Source: Sphingobium sp. V4 (GTDB taxonomy: Bacteria > Pseudomonadota > Alphaproteobacteria > Sphingomonadales > Sphingomonadaceae). Taken from it: a stretch of 64,000 nucleotides of DNA. Positions 10,030 through 19,015 of this stretch are shown here, one piece after another (within the stretch, counting starts at the first letter, position 1; each line of letters begins with the position of its first letter). Below the pieces are notes generated by a model that saw only the letters and a program-made list of their open reading frames with translations, made no database searches and had not been told where the DNA came from. Position numbers and translations under genes: made by a program. The stretch is taken from positions 3,072,001-3,136,000 of the forward strand of contig NZ_CP081001.1 in NCBI RefSeq assembly GCF_029590555.1. The letters are read 5' to 3'.

Positions 10030-10064
10030 AAAAAAATGACCCGGCGGTTCATCACCGCCGGGTC
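10030..10064 (-). terminator. Intrinsic terminator for leftward transcription
   Basis: A perfect 11-bp stem (GACCCGGCGGT / ACCGCCGGGTC, 10038-10064, 5-base loop) is followed on the minus strand by a run of T. No annotated gene lies directly upstream of it on that strand except the micro-ORF at 10119-10187, so it most likely ends a short transcript from this intergenic region. Confidence 0.8.
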
Positions 10065-10118
10065 AGGAAAAGGTCTCATCGGCCATTGGCCTAAGAGCCT
10101 TCGGGTCGCAAGCTGGGT

Positions 10119-10187
10119 TTACGCCCGAATCAGTGAAATTTTATTGGATGGATCGGACATTTCTCCGTCCGAAACGGTCTCATTCAT
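10119..10187 (-). CDS. Possible 22-aa micro-ORF or small RNA
   Basis: ATG at 10187 preceded by AGGAAA at a sensible distance; it encodes MNETVSDGEMSDPSNKISLI plus two residues, then TAA. It is AT-richer than the surrounding DNA and ends 55 bases before a strong intrinsic terminator. The start and ribosome-binding site lie inside a perfect 8-bp inverted repeat (10183-10205). It may be a leader peptide, a stand-alone small protein or part of a non-coding RNA. The rest of the 348-base intergenic region (9936-10283) shows nothing else I can name. Confidence 0.35.
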   Translation of the reverse strand: MNETVSDGEMSDPSNKISLIRA

Positions 10188-10205
10188 GACGTTTCCTGTC
10201 ATGAA
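10183..10205. promoter_or_regulatory. Inverted repeat TTCATGAC-N7-GTCATGAA
   Basis: Perfect 8-bp arms at 10183-10190 and 10198-10205 with a 7-base spacer, about 80 bases before pyrD and overlapping the start of the leftward micro-ORF. It could be a regulator binding site acting on both strands, or an RNA hairpin masking the micro-ORF ribosome-binding site. Confidence 0.4.
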
Positions 10206-10283
10206 ATGTCATAAGCCGACGGCTGTGATGCTTCTGCCACAGTGACTCGACGGACGGTCGCGCCGCTGGCATAGCGCCGCCCC

Positions 10284-11336
10284 ATGTCCTATCGCCTGAT
10301 CCGCCCCCTTCTCTTCGCGCTCGACGCCGAACGCGCCCATAATCTGTCGATCGCCGCGCTGCGCATGATGCCCACGCCGGCGCCGCTTCGGGCCGATCCG
10401 ATGCTCGAAACGACGGTGGCGGGCATCCGTTTCCCAAATCCGGTCGGACTGGCGGCGGGCTATGACAAGGATGGCCGGGTCGCGCACAAGATGCATGGCC
10501 TGGGCTTCGGTTTCGCCGAGCTGGGCACGCTGACGCCGCTGGCCCAGCCGGGCAATCCGCAGCCGCGCCTGTTCCGACTGGTGGAGGACCGCGCCGTCAT
10601 CAACCGCTTCGGCTTCAACAATGGAGGTCAGGGCGCTGCGGCCGACCGGATCGCGCGCTATCGCCGTCCGGCGGGGGAGGGGCCGGTGATCGGCATCAAT
10701 ATCGGCGCGAACAAGGATGCGACGGCCGCCGGGCGCGGCATTGCCGACTATGTGACGGGCGTCACCTGCATGGCGCCGCTGGCCGACTATCTGACGGTCA
10801 ACATCTCCTCCCCCAATACGCCGGGCCTGCGCGCCTTGCAGGGCCGCGCCGCGCTTGACGACCTGCTGGGGGCGGTCATGGCGGCGCGCGGCGGCGACAC
10901 CACGCCGATCTTCCTGAAAGTCGCCCCCGACCTCGAGCCCGCCGATGTCGAGGATATCGCCGCCGCCTGTGTCGACCATCGGGTCGACGCGCTGATCGTG
11001 TCCAACACGACCATCACCCGCCCGGCGCTGCGATCGGCCCATGCGGGGGAGGCAGGCGGCCTGTCCGGCGCGCCGCTGACCGACCTGTCGCACGCACGGC
11101 TCCGGGATTTCCGCCGTCTTCTGGGGACGCGACTGCCGCTGATCGGCGTCGGCGGCATCGCCACCGGCGGCCAGGCCTATGCCCGCATCCGCGCCGGGGC
11201 GTCGCTGGTTCAGCTCTACAGCGCGCTGGTCTATGAAGGCCCCTATCTCGCGAAGCGCATCAATGCCGAGCTGAAGGCGCTGATGGCGCGCGATGGCGTC
11301 AGCGGCATCGCCGATCTGGTCGGCGTCGACGCCTGA
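10284..11336 (+). CDS. pyrD: Dihydroorotate dehydrogenase (quinone), class 2
   Basis: 350-residue membrane-associated FMN enzyme that oxidises dihydroorotate to orotate in pyrimidine synthesis, passing electrons to ubiquinone. The N-terminal helix MSYRLIRPLLFALDAERAHN is the class 2 membrane-binding extension. TVNISSPNTPGLR carries the catalytic Ser region, and VSNTTITRP with GVGGIATGGQAY the FMN/orotate-binding loops. Length is normal. It stands alone, 84 bases before ggt on the same strand. Confidence 0.95.
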   Translation: MSYRLIRPLLFALDAERAHNLSIAALRMMPTPAPLRADPMLETTVAGIRFPNPVGLAAGYDKDGRVAHKMHGLGFGFAELGTLTPLAQPGNPQPRLFRLVEDRAVINRFGFNNGGQGAAADRIARYRRPAGEGPVIGINIGANKDATAAGRGIADYVTGVTCMAPLADYLTVNISSPNTPGLRALQGRAALDDLLGAVMAARGGDTTPIFLKVAPDLEPADVEDIAAACVDHRVDALIVSNTTITRPALRSAHAGEAGGLSGAPLTDLSHARLRDFRRLLGTRLPLIGVGGIATGGQAYARIRAGASLVQLYSALVYEGPYLAKRINAELKALMARDGVSGIADLVGVDA

Positions 11337-11420
11337 AGCCCGCGCTGATCGGGTCTGCCGGTCATAACCCCGGTCTATCATGGGGTTGCGAAGCGCCGTC
11401 GCGGCGATAGGGTGCCGGCC

Positions 11421-13124
11421 ATGACCTCCCGCCTGAACGGCCTGCTGGCCCCCTTCGCCCTCATTGCCCTGCTCCCTGCCGCCGCCGCTTCCGCGCGTGA
11501 TCCGGTATCGACCAACGCCACCGTCTCGGCCGCCGACCCGCGCGCCGCGCAGGCGGGGCAGGAAATCCTGCGCAAGGGCGGCAGTGCGACGGACGCGGCG
11601 ATCGCCATGATGCTGGCGCTCAACGTCGTGGAGCCGCACAATAGCGGCATCGGCGGCGGTGGGTTCCTGATGCACCATGACGGCGCGACCGGCCTGCTGG
11701 AATCGATCGACGGCCGCGAAACCGCCCCCGCCGCCGCGCGGCCCGACCGCTTCATCGGTCCCGACGGCCAGGTGATGCCGTTCCGCCAGGCCTGGCCGGG
11801 CGGCTATTCGGTCGGCGTGCCGGGCAATCTGCGGCTCGCCTGGGACGCGCACCGGAAATGGGGCAAGCTGCCCTGGGCCGACCTGTTCCAGCCCGCGATC
11901 CGCTACGCCGAGGAAGGCTTCGAGGTGCGCGAGCGGCTCGACACCGCCATGCGCGCGGTCGCCGCCGTGTGGGCCGACTTCCCCGACATTCAGTCTTATT
12001 TCTGGATCGACGGCAAGCCCGCGCCCAAGGGCACGATCCTCAAGAACCCGGCGCTCGCTGCCCTGTTCAGGCGGGTCGCGGCGGAGGGGCCGGACGCCTT
12101 CTACACCGGGGAGAACGCCAGGCTGCTCGCCGCCGCCGTCACCAACGCGCCGAAAAATCCGGTGCCGATGACGGAAGCGGACATCGCCGCCTATCAGGCG
12201 AAGCCGCGCAAGCCCGTCTGCGGCAAATATCGCGTCTATACGGTGTGCGGCATGGGGCCGGTGTCGTCGGGCGGCGTCACCGTGCTGGAAATTCTCGGCA
12301 TGGTGGAGCGCTTCCCGCTCGCCCAATGGGGCAAGGACGATCCGCGCTCCTGGCATGTGATCGGCGAAGCGATGCAGCTCGCCTATGCCGATCGCGACAC
12401 CTGGCTCGGCGATCCCGATTTCGTCCCGGTGCCGGTCAGCGGCATGATCGACCCGGCCTATCTCCGGCAGCGATCCTCGCTGATCCGCCTCAACAAGGCG
12501 CTGACCGCCTACACACCCGGCACGCCGCCCGGCGCGCAGCCGCGCACCACCTCTCTGCCCCAGCCCGAAAGCGGCACCAGCCATTTCGTCGCCGTGGATC
12601 ATGACGGTGACATCGCCGCCTGGACCTCCACCATCGAAAGCTTCTTCGGCAGCCAGCTGGTGGCGAACGGCGTCATCCTCAACAATGAGCTGACCGATTT
12701 CAGCCTGACCCCGGAAAAGGACGGCAAGCCCGTCGCCAATCGGGTGGAACCGGGCAAGCGGCCGCTCTCCTCCATGTCGCCGACGATCGTCTATGATGAC
12801 AAGGGCACTCCCATCTTCACCGTGGGCGCGGCGGGCGGCAAGACCATCATCATGCAGGTGGCCAAGGCCCTGATCGCCCATTTCGACTGGGGCCTGTCGG
12901 CGCAGGATGCGATCGCCCACGGCCTGATCTTCTTCAACGGCGACGGGCTGGTGCTGGAACAGGGCACCTCGCTTGAGGCGATGAAGGCGCCGCTGGAAAA
13001 GCTGGGCCACCGCGTGACCGTCAGCCGCCTCGGCCTCAAGGCCAATGCGGCGGAGCGCATGGCGGACGGTCGCTGGGTCGGCGCCGCCGATCCGCGCAGC
13101 CCCGGCGTATCGTTGCAGGAATGA
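11421..13124 (+). CDS. ggt: Gamma-glutamyltransferase
   Basis: 567-residue periplasmic Ntn-hydrolase precursor that cleaves glutathione and gamma-glutamyl amides and self-processes into two subunits. A signal peptide (RLNGLLAPFALIALLPAAAASA) is present. PESGTSHFVAVD holds the autoprocessing Thr (about residue 386) that becomes the nucleophile, and the NNELTDFS and GPVSSGG motifs fit the family. The ATG at 11421 is chosen over a GTG at 11412 because it starts directly at the signal peptide. It converges with pepN on a shared terminator. Confidence 0.93.
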   Translation: MTSRLNGLLAPFALIALLPAAAASARDPVSTNATVSAADPRAAQAGQEILRKGGSATDAAIAMMLALNVVEPHNSGIGGGGFLMHHDGATGLLESIDGRETAPAAARPDRFIGPDGQVMPFRQAWPGGYSVGVPGNLRLAWDAHRKWGKLPWADLFQPAIRYAEEGFEVRERLDTAMRAVAAVWADFPDIQSYFWIDGKPAPKGTILKNPALAALFRRVAAEGPDAFYTGENARLLAAAVTNAPKNPVPMTEADIAAYQAKPRKPVCGKYRVYTVCGMGPVSSGGVTVLEILGMVERFPLAQWGKDDPRSWHVIGEAMQLAYADRDTWLGDPDFVPVPVSGMIDPAYLRQRSSLIRLNKALTAYTPGTPPGAQPRTTSLPQPESGTSHFVAVDHDGDIAAWTSTIESFFGSQLVANGVILNNELTDFSLTPEKDGKPVANRVEPGKRPLSSMSPTIVYDDKGTPIFTVGAAGGKTIIMQVAKALIAHFDWGLSAQDAIAHGLIFFNGDGLVLEQGTSLEAMKAPLEKLGHRVTVSRLGLKANAAERMADGRWVGAADPRSPGVSLQE

Positions 13125-13168
13125 TTTTCGGGATGACGAACTGATCTGGCTCGATAATATTCAGCCAG

Positions 13169-13198
13169 AAAGGGCGGCCTTGCGAGCCGCCCTTTTCC
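13169..13198. terminator. Bidirectional intrinsic terminator between ggt and pepN
   Basis: Perfect 10-bp stem AAAGGGCGGC / GCCGCCCTTT with a 7-base loop. A T-run follows on the plus strand and T residues also follow the stem on the minus strand, so it can end both converging transcripts. Confidence 0.85.
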
Positions 13199-13206
13199 GT
13201 TTCCGC

Positions 13207-15858
13207 TTACTTCTTCGCCGCGAACCAGGCGGCGAGCGGCGCCTTCAGCCGGCCGCGCGTCTCGATCCGCGTCTTGATCGCGGCGATCGACCGGTCGACC
13301 ACCTTGCGCGATTCGGGCGTCAGATATTGGGTGGCATAGGCGTCCAGCTTCGTCACCATCGCCGGGTCAGCCGATCCGCCGCCCAGTCGGGCAAGCGCCT
13401 GGCTGCGCGCCGACACGTCGATCAGCGCCTCATATTGCGCGCGGTGCGCCAGCACATAGTCCACCGCCAGCATCGGATGCTCTGCGCCGACCTGGCTGAT
13501 GATCGCGGCGCTGGTGGTCTTGCCCGGCTCGTCGGTAAGCGCAAGGTCGAGCGCCTGCGCGCCCAGCTTCGCGTCCTTCGCTCCGCCCAGCAGCGCATAG
13601 AGGCTGCTCTTCTCCAGGTCGGTCTTCGCGCCCTTCGCCATGGCGCGCAGCCTGTCCCAGGTCGCCTGGTCGGCATTCTTCGCGATGATCGCCAGCCAGA
13701 CATTGCGCAGCGGCCCGTCGAGCGCGGCGGGATCGGTCGCCAGCGCGGCGAAGCGGCGATTGGCTTCGGCCACCACCGCCTTGTCGCCCATGTCGCCCAG
13801 CGTCGACACCAGCGCCGATCGCAGCACCGGCGCCTGCGGGCCTTCCCCGGCCTTCGCGTCATAGCCGATCGACGACAGCACCGGGCCGAGCTTGGCCGAG
13901 GCATAGGCCGCGACCCGCGCCTGCGCTGCCGGGTCGCTTTCCAGCATGTCATGCGCGCTGCCCAGATAGCCGGGCACTTCGGCCAGCACGGCCGGGCTGG
14001 CCGATGCCGGCACCGCGTCCACCAGGTCGAGCGCCAGTCCGATCGGCTGGTATCCGCCGAGGCCCAGCTGGAAATTGTCCGCCAGCAGCCCGGTCTGGTC
14101 GATGCTGGCGAGCTTGGTGAAGTCCCTGGCCAGCGCCTTCACATCGGCCTGCGGATAGAGCGAGCGATAATAGCCCGTCTGCCCAGCATTGACGACATAG
14201 GCGCCGCAGCCCGGCAGCGTCATCTGCCCCTTGCCCTGGAGGATCAGCCGCTGCGCCGTGCCGCCCACGGTCTGCGCCATCACCGGCACGTTCCACGACA
14301 GCGGCGCCTTGTCCTTATTGTCGCGGCTGAACTCGCTCTGGCTCAGCGTCAGCAGCATATTGCCGCCCTGGCACTGGGCGCTCTCCACCTTGACCAGCGG
14401 GATGCCGGGCTTGCTGGTGAAGTCATGCGCGATCGACACCAGCCCCTTGGCGCCGGCGCCCTCGACCGCCTTCCACAGGTCGTCGGTGACGGTGTTGCCA
14501 TAGGCGTGCGCCTTCATATAGCTGCGGATGCCGTTCTTCCACGTCTCCTCGCCGGCATAGCCTTCCAGCATGGTGATGACGGCCTCGCCCTTCTGGTAGG
14601 TGATGGCGTCGAACGCCTGGTTCACCTGGTCGACGGTCGTGATCTTCTGCACCACGGGGTGGGTGGTAGCGAGCGAATCGAGGCTCATCGCCGCCTCGCG
14701 CCCGTCGACGCGGGTCAGCAGCATCTCCCATTGCGGTTGCAGCTTGTCGCTCACCTTGGTCGCCATCCAGCTGGCGAAGCCCTCGTTCAGCCACAGATCA
14801 TCCCACCAGGCCATGGTGACGAGGTCGCCGAACCACTGGTGCGCCATTTCATGCGCGACCGTTTCGTAGATGCGGCGCTTGGTCGCTTCGGACGTGAAGC
14901 GCGGGTCGACCAGCAGCGCGCGCTCGAAAGTGAAGATCGCGCCCCAATTCTCCATCGCGCTGAAGAACTGGCTCTGGCCCGGCCCGGCCACATTGTCGAG
15001 CTTGGGCAGGGGGTAGGGGGTGCCGAAATAATCGTTGAACCAGGGCAGGATCGCGGCGGACGCATCCAGTGCCAGCCGGGCCTTGCCCGTATTGCCCTTG
15101 CCGGTGATGACGCCGACTTCGGTCGCGCCCGACATCTTGGTCGCGCGCTCCAGTTCGCCCAGGCCGAAGAAGAGCAGGTAGGAGGACATTTTGGGGGACG
15201 TGCCGAAGGTCACGCGCGTCTTGCCGCCGCCCAGATCGGTCGAGGACTTGACCGGCATGTTGCCGACCGCCAGCTCGCCGGTGGGGATGACGGCGGAGAG
15301 GTCGAACGTGGCCTTGTAGCTCGGCTCGTCCCAGCTCGGCACGAAGCGGCGGGCGTCGGGCGCCTCGAACTGGGTGAAGAGCGCGCGCTTCGCCGCGCCC
15401 GCATTGTCGGTATAGTCGAGCGCGAACAGGCCGTTCGCCTGCTGGTTGATGATGCCGCCATAGACGATGTCCAGCCGGTACGCGCCGGGCGCGATCGGTT
15501 TGCCGAAGTCCATCGTCACGGTCTGCGCTTCTGCATCGACCTTCGCGCTGCCCTTGATCGGCTTGCCCTTCGCCGGGGTCAGCATGACCGAGGAGATGGT
15601 CAGGTCGGCGGCGTTCAGCACCAGCGCGGGCAGTTGCTGGCTGACGGTGACGTCGATCGCCGCCTTGCCGGTGAATTTCAGGTTCGCCGCATCGGGCGTC
15701 ACTTCGATCGCATAATGGCTGGGCGCCGCGCCGCGCGGCAGCTGGGTGGTGATGCCGGCGCCGGGGCCGGCGGGCGCGGTGCCCTGGGCCAGCGCGGGGG
15801 TGGCCAGGGCCAGCGGGGCGGCCGCGATCAGCAGCGGCAGGATTTTCTGGAAGGACAT
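13207..15858 (-). CDS. pepN: Secreted M1-family zinc aminopeptidase
   Basis: 883-residue gluzincin that removes N-terminal amino acids from peptides. A signal peptide (MSFQKILPLLIAAAPLALAT, cut after AQ) suggests a periplasmic location, unlike cytosolic E. coli PepN. SAMENWGAIFTFE is the GAMEN-type exopeptidase loop with Ser in place of Gly. Zinc ligands are H336, H340 and E359 in HEMAHQWFGDL...LWLNEGFA. A C-terminal ERAP1-like helical domain fills the last third. It is probably a single-gene transcript. The symbol is by family; orthology to PepN is loose. Confidence 0.9.
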   Translation of the reverse strand: MSFQKILPLLIAAAPLALATPALAQGTAPAGPGAGITTQLPRGAAPSHYAIEVTPDAANLKFTGKAAIDVTVSQQLPALVLNAADLTISSVMLTPAKGKPIKGSAKVDAEAQTVTMDFGKPIAPGAYRLDIVYGGIINQQANGLFALDYTDNAGAAKRALFTQFEAPDARRFVPSWDEPSYKATFDLSAVIPTGELAVGNMPVKSSTDLGGGKTRVTFGTSPKMSSYLLFFGLGELERATKMSGATEVGVITGKGNTGKARLALDASAAILPWFNDYFGTPYPLPKLDNVAGPGQSQFFSAMENWGAIFTFERALLVDPRFTSEATKRRIYETVAHEMAHQWFGDLVTMAWWDDLWLNEGFASWMATKVSDKLQPQWEMLLTRVDGREAAMSLDSLATTHPVVQKITTVDQVNQAFDAITYQKGEAVITMLEGYAGEETWKNGIRSYMKAHAYGNTVTDDLWKAVEGAGAKGLVSIAHDFTSKPGIPLVKVESAQCQGGNMLLTLSQSEFSRDNKDKAPLSWNVPVMAQTVGGTAQRLILQGKGQMTLPGCGAYVVNAGQTGYYRSLYPQADVKALARDFTKLASIDQTGLLADNFQLGLGGYQPIGLALDLVDAVPASASPAVLAEVPGYLGSAHDMLESDPAAQARVAAYASAKLGPVLSSIGYDAKAGEGPQAPVLRSALVSTLGDMGDKAVVAEANRRFAALATDPAALDGPLRNVWLAIIAKNADQATWDRLRAMAKGAKTDLEKSSLYALLGGAKDAKLGAQALDLALTDEPGKTTSAAIISQVGAEHPMLAVDYVLAHRAQYEALIDVSARSQALARLGGGSADPAMVTKLDAYATQYLTPESRKVVDRSIAAIKTRIETRGRLKAPLAAWFAAKK

Positions 15859-16112
15859 AGGCTTTGGGACTCCGACACGTCTGGTGCGCTACGATACACT
15901 ATCTCGCGCGCGATGAACGCGGGATCAACCGTTTCGCCCCACCGGTCAAGCGATGGGCATCGGCGCCAATGTCGTTGGTCGAACCCTGTTGCCCGTTCGT
16001 CAAACAGGCGACGCGGATGCCGGACCCCCTAGATTCCAACGTCACCCCCGCCTGGAGCCCGGGTTCCGCTTCTTCAGGGGGAAGGGTCAGTCTTGACGCC
16101 TGCGACGGGGGG

Positions 16113-16586
16113 TCATCCCCGCCCGCGATAGCCCGGCACATCCTGCGGCGGCAGCCACAGGCCCGCGGGCGGCTCGCCCGATTGCCAGAACACGTCGATC
16201 GGGATGCCGCCGCGCGGATACCAATAGCCGCCGATCCGCAGCCAGAGGGGCTGCATCTCTTCGAACAGCCGCTCGCCGATGCCCACGGTGCAATCCTCGT
16301 GGAAGGCGGCATGGTTGCGGAAGGCGCCCAGGAACAGTTTCAATGACTTCGATTCGACGATCGTCGCGCCGGGCGCATAGTCGATCACCAGATGGGCGAA
16401 GTCGGGCTGCCCTGTCACCGGGCAGAGCGAGGTGAATTCGGGCGCGGTGAAGCGCACCAGATAGGGTTTGCCGGGCCGCGGATTGGGCACATAATCCAGC
16501 ACCGCGTCTTCCGGCCGGGCGGGCAGCGCGCTGGTCTGGCCCAGATGCAGGGTCAGATGCGGGGGTTGTGTGGGAAGGTCAGTCAT
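16113..16586 (-). CDS. queF: NADPH-dependent 7-cyano-7-deazaguanine reductase QueF (type I)
   Basis: 157-residue tunnelling-fold enzyme that reduces preQ0 to preQ1 in queuosine synthesis. The nucleophile Cys55 lies in [14 protein letters not shown] with the general acid Asp62, and [16 protein letters not shown] is the QueF signature that follows the substrate-binding Glu78. Length fits the short unimodular YkvM type. The ATG at 16586 is taken because upstream in-frame residues are Arg-rich and non-conserved. No other queuosine gene is in the window. The 254 bases between pepN and queF contain only a possible degenerate GTCA-CCC palindromic repeat. Confidence 0.95.
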   Translation of the reverse strand: MTDLPTQPPHLTLHLGQTSALPARPEDAVLDYVPNPRPGKPYLVRFTAPEFTSLCPVTGQPDFAHLVIDYAPGATIVESKSLKLFLGAFRNHAAFHEDCTVGIGERLFEEMQPLWLRIGGYWYPRGGIPIDVFWQSGEPPAGLWLPPQDVPGYRGRG

Positions 16587-16674
16587 GCCGCGCCATCTAC
16601 GCCATCGCACGCCTGATGTCATCGGTCGGCATCATTCACTTGCGGTTCATCGACGCTTGTGCCTTGGCAGCGCC

Positions 16675-17991
16675 ATGGGGATCCTTGTTCGTCCGTTGCT
16701 TTTCGCCGCGCCGCTGATGCTGGCCGCGCCCGTCCATGCCCAGCAGACGCCGGAGCCGACCCCCGGCTTCCAGCTGCCCCCGACCGGCACCGCGCCTGCA
16801 CCCGATCCCGACCGCCAGGGGCCGGAATTGGACGTCTATCGCGATCAGCCGCGCAGCGCGCCGCCCGTGGTTGCGCCGACGGTCGTCGCCCCGCCTGTTC
16901 CGGTAAGGTCCGCGCCGACGCCCACCCCGACGCCCGCGCGCCCCGCGCCCGAACAGCCCAGCGCCGCGCCGCCGCCCCGGCGCGAGGCGCCCGCGCCCGT
17001 TCAGCCGACGCCGGCCCAGGCGGAGCCGACTAGACCCGCCGGATCGGCGGACGATGCGGCGCCGCCCGCCGCGCCGTCGCAGCCGCTTCCCACGCCTGCC
17101 GCCAATGCGGTGGAGGCGCCTGAACCGGCTGCGCCCGCACCCGTCGCGGCGGAATCGGGGAGCAACCTGCCCTGGATCATCGGCGGCCTGGTCGCGCTCC
17201 TCGCGCTCGCGGCCTTCCTGCTGCTGCGTCGCCGCCGCCCGGTGGAAGAAGTGGAAGAGGTGTTTGTCCAGCCGGCGCCCTTGCCCGCCGACCTCCCGCC
17301 GTCCGCTCCGGAACCGATCGCAGCGCCCGCGCCGGTGGAGGCCGCGCGCCCGCCCATATCGGCCACGATGCCCTCGACTCCCACGGCGCCCGACCCGGCC
17401 CCCGCAGCCGCAGCGCTCGCGGCCGATCCGGTCGCTGAACCGCGCGCCGCGTCGGCCACTGCCGCCGCCGAACGCCCCTGGCTCGACATGGACATGGCGG
17501 TCAGCCAGGCGCGCTATTCGCTGATGGGCCTCACCATCGCCTACAGCCTCATCCTCCACAATCGCGGCGACCGCGCGGCGCAGGACGTCCTGATCCGCGG
17601 CGTCGTCGGCAATGCCGGCGCGCAGCAGCAGGCGCTGCTCCAGGGCTTCTTCTCCGGGCAGGACGGCTTGCCGCTGCACAGCGCGGTCTCGATCGCGCCG
17701 GGCGAGACGCGCCAGCTGACCGGCGAACTGCGCCTGTCGCCGGACCAGATCGTACCGGTGGAGATGGGCCAGCGCAGCCTGCTCATCCCGCTCGCCGCCT
17801 TCGACCTGGCCTATCGCTGGGAATCGCCGGAGGGCGAGCCGATGGGCCATGGCCGCACCGCCCGCGCCTTCATCGTCGGCCAGGAACAGGAACCGCCCGC
17901 CGATCGCCTCGCGCCGCTGCGCCTCGACCAGGGGCCGCGCCAATATCGCCGTCCCGCCGCGCGCGCGGCGGCCGAACTGGCACCGGCCTGA
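16675..17991 (+). CDS. Membrane-anchored Pro/Ala-rich protein of unknown function
   Basis: 438 residues starting with a signal sequence (MGILVRPLLFAAPLMLAAPV, then HAQ), followed by about 140 residues of Pro/Ala-rich linker, one transmembrane helix near 166-186 (NLPWIIGGLVALLALAAFLL) with a following RRRR stop-transfer, a second Pro/Ala linker, and a C-terminal domain from about 265 containing YSLMGLTIAYSLILHNRGD and APGETRQLTGELRLS. The topology implies a cytoplasmic C-terminal domain. I do not recognise the family. The low-complexity linkers create long spurious open frames on the other strand. Confidence 0.75.
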   Translation: MGILVRPLLFAAPLMLAAPVHAQQTPEPTPGFQLPPTGTAPAPDPDRQGPELDVYRDQPRSAPPVVAPTVVAPPVPVRSAPTPTPTPARPAPEQPSAAPPPRREAPAPVQPTPAQAEPTRPAGSADDAAPPAAPSQPLPTPAANAVEAPEPAAPAPVAAESGSNLPWIIGGLVALLALAAFLLLRRRRPVEEVEEVFVQPAPLPADLPPSAPEPIAAPAPVEAARPPISATMPSTPTAPDPAPAAAALAADPVAEPRAASATAAAERPWLDMDMAVSQARYSLMGLTIAYSLILHNRGDRAAQDVLIRGVVGNAGAQQQALLQGFFSGQDGLPLHSAVSIAPGETRQLTGELRLSPDQIVPVEMGQRSLLIPLAAFDLAYRWESPEGEPMGHGRTARAFIVGQEQEPPADRLAPLRLDQGPRQYRRPAARAAAELAPA

Positions 17992-18008
17992 CGCCTTGGA
18001 GCCGTCCA

Positions 18009-18104
18009 GGCTGAGCGTGTCGAATTCCTTGCTGTCTTCAGAAGAAAGAGGAATGTCGCTGGCTGTCGCCGCCCCTCGGGTCGACAGGCTCGGGCCGAAC
18101 GGAT
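18009..18104. repeat. Degenerate sphingomonad-type intergenic repeat
   Basis: CTGAGCGTGTCGAATTCC near 18011-18028 and GTCGACAGGCTCGGGCCGAA near 18080-18099 are inverted, imperfect copies of the TTCGACAGGCTCAGGGCGAA-type element that is abundant between genes in sphingomonads. Abundance is from general knowledge; within this window I can show only the pair. Confidence 0.45.
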
Positions 18105-18157
18105 TATAGCCTTTCTCGACGCCTTCGACGACACCGAGGGACGCTGAAGGGAGCCGC

Positions 18158-19015
18158 ATGACCATCTTCGTTTCCACCGACTGGCTTGCGGGCGAACTCG
18201 GCAGGCCCGATCTCGTCATCCTGGACGCCAGCCTCTTCCTGCCCGGCACCCCGCGCGACCCGCGCGCCGAATATGCGGCGGCCCATATCCCCGGCGCCGC
18301 CTATCTCGACCTGCCCGGCCTTAGCGATCCCGACGATCCGACGCCCGGCATGTTGCCGCCCGACGCCATGATGACACGGCATATGCAGGCGCTGGGCGTC
18401 AATGCCGACAGCCGCATCATCGTCTATGACAACAGCCCGACCCACAGCGCCGCGCGCGGCTGGTGGATGATGCGCGTCTATGGTCTCGGCGCCGACCAAG
18501 GCATGAGCGCCGCGATCCTCGACGGCGGCCTGCCCAAATGGATCGCGGAAGGCCGCCCGGTCGAAAGCGGCGTCCCGGCCCCCGCGCCCGGCAACGCGAT
18601 CGCCCGGCTCGATCGCGCGCAGGTCCGCACAAAGGCCGACATTCTCGCCAATCTCGACAGCGGGGAGGCCCAGTTGCTCGACGCGCGCGGCGCGGGCCGC
18701 TTCACCGGCGCGGAGGCCGAACCGCGGCCCGGCATGGCGTCCGGCCATATTCCCGGCAGCCGCAACATTCCCTCCTCCGCCTTCTTCACCGCTGGCCATG
18801 TCATGAAGCAGGGCGATGAACTGCGCCGTCTGTTCTTGGAAGCGGGCACCGATTTCGGCCGGCCGATCATCACCACCTGCGGCAGCGGGGTGACGGCGGC
18901 GATCATCCTCGCCGGCCTCGAATCGCTCGGCAAGACCGACGTCAGCCTCTATGATGGCAGCTGGTCCGAATGGGGCTTCGACCCCGCCACGCCCAAGGCC
19001 ACGGGCGCCGCATGA
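18158..19015 (+). CDS. sseA: 3-mercaptopyruvate/thiosulfate sulfurtransferase
   Basis: 285-residue protein of two rhodanese domains. The C-terminal catalytic loop is CGSGVTA with Cys241; this loop is diagnostic of mercaptopyruvate sulfurtransferases rather than thiosulfate rhodaneses. The N-terminal domain has DNSPTHSAARG and LDGGLPKW motifs. Its stop overlaps the metC start as ATGA, giving a sulfur-amino-acid pair. Confidence 0.9.
   Translation: MTIFVSTDWLAGELGRPDLVILDASLFLPGTPRDPRAEYAAAHIPGAAYLDLPGLSDPDDPTPGMLPPDAMMTRHMQALGVNADSRIIVYDNSPTHSAARGWWMMRVYGLGADQGMSAAILDGGLPKWIAEGRPVESGVPAPAPGNAIARLDRAQVRTKADILANLDSGEAQLLDARGAGRFTGAEAEPRPGMASGHIPGSRNIPSSAFFTAGHVMKQGDELRRLFLEAGTDFGRPIITTCGSGVTAAIILAGLESLGKTDVSLYDGSWSEWGFDPATPKATGAA

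Noticed and set aside
10209..13010. A 933-codon open frame on the minus strand
   Set aside because: It lies antisense to pyrD and ggt, which have clear family motifs; its translation is low-complexity His/Arg/Gly-rich, the usual shadow of high-GC coding DNA.
13045..16032. A 995-codon open frame on the plus strand
   Set aside because: Antisense to pepN, whose HEXXH and GAMEN-like motifs are intact; the translation shows no domain pattern.
16636..18249. A 537-codon minus-strand frame
   Set aside because: Arg/Gly-rich shadow of the Pro/Ala-rich membrane protein gene and adjacent spacer.
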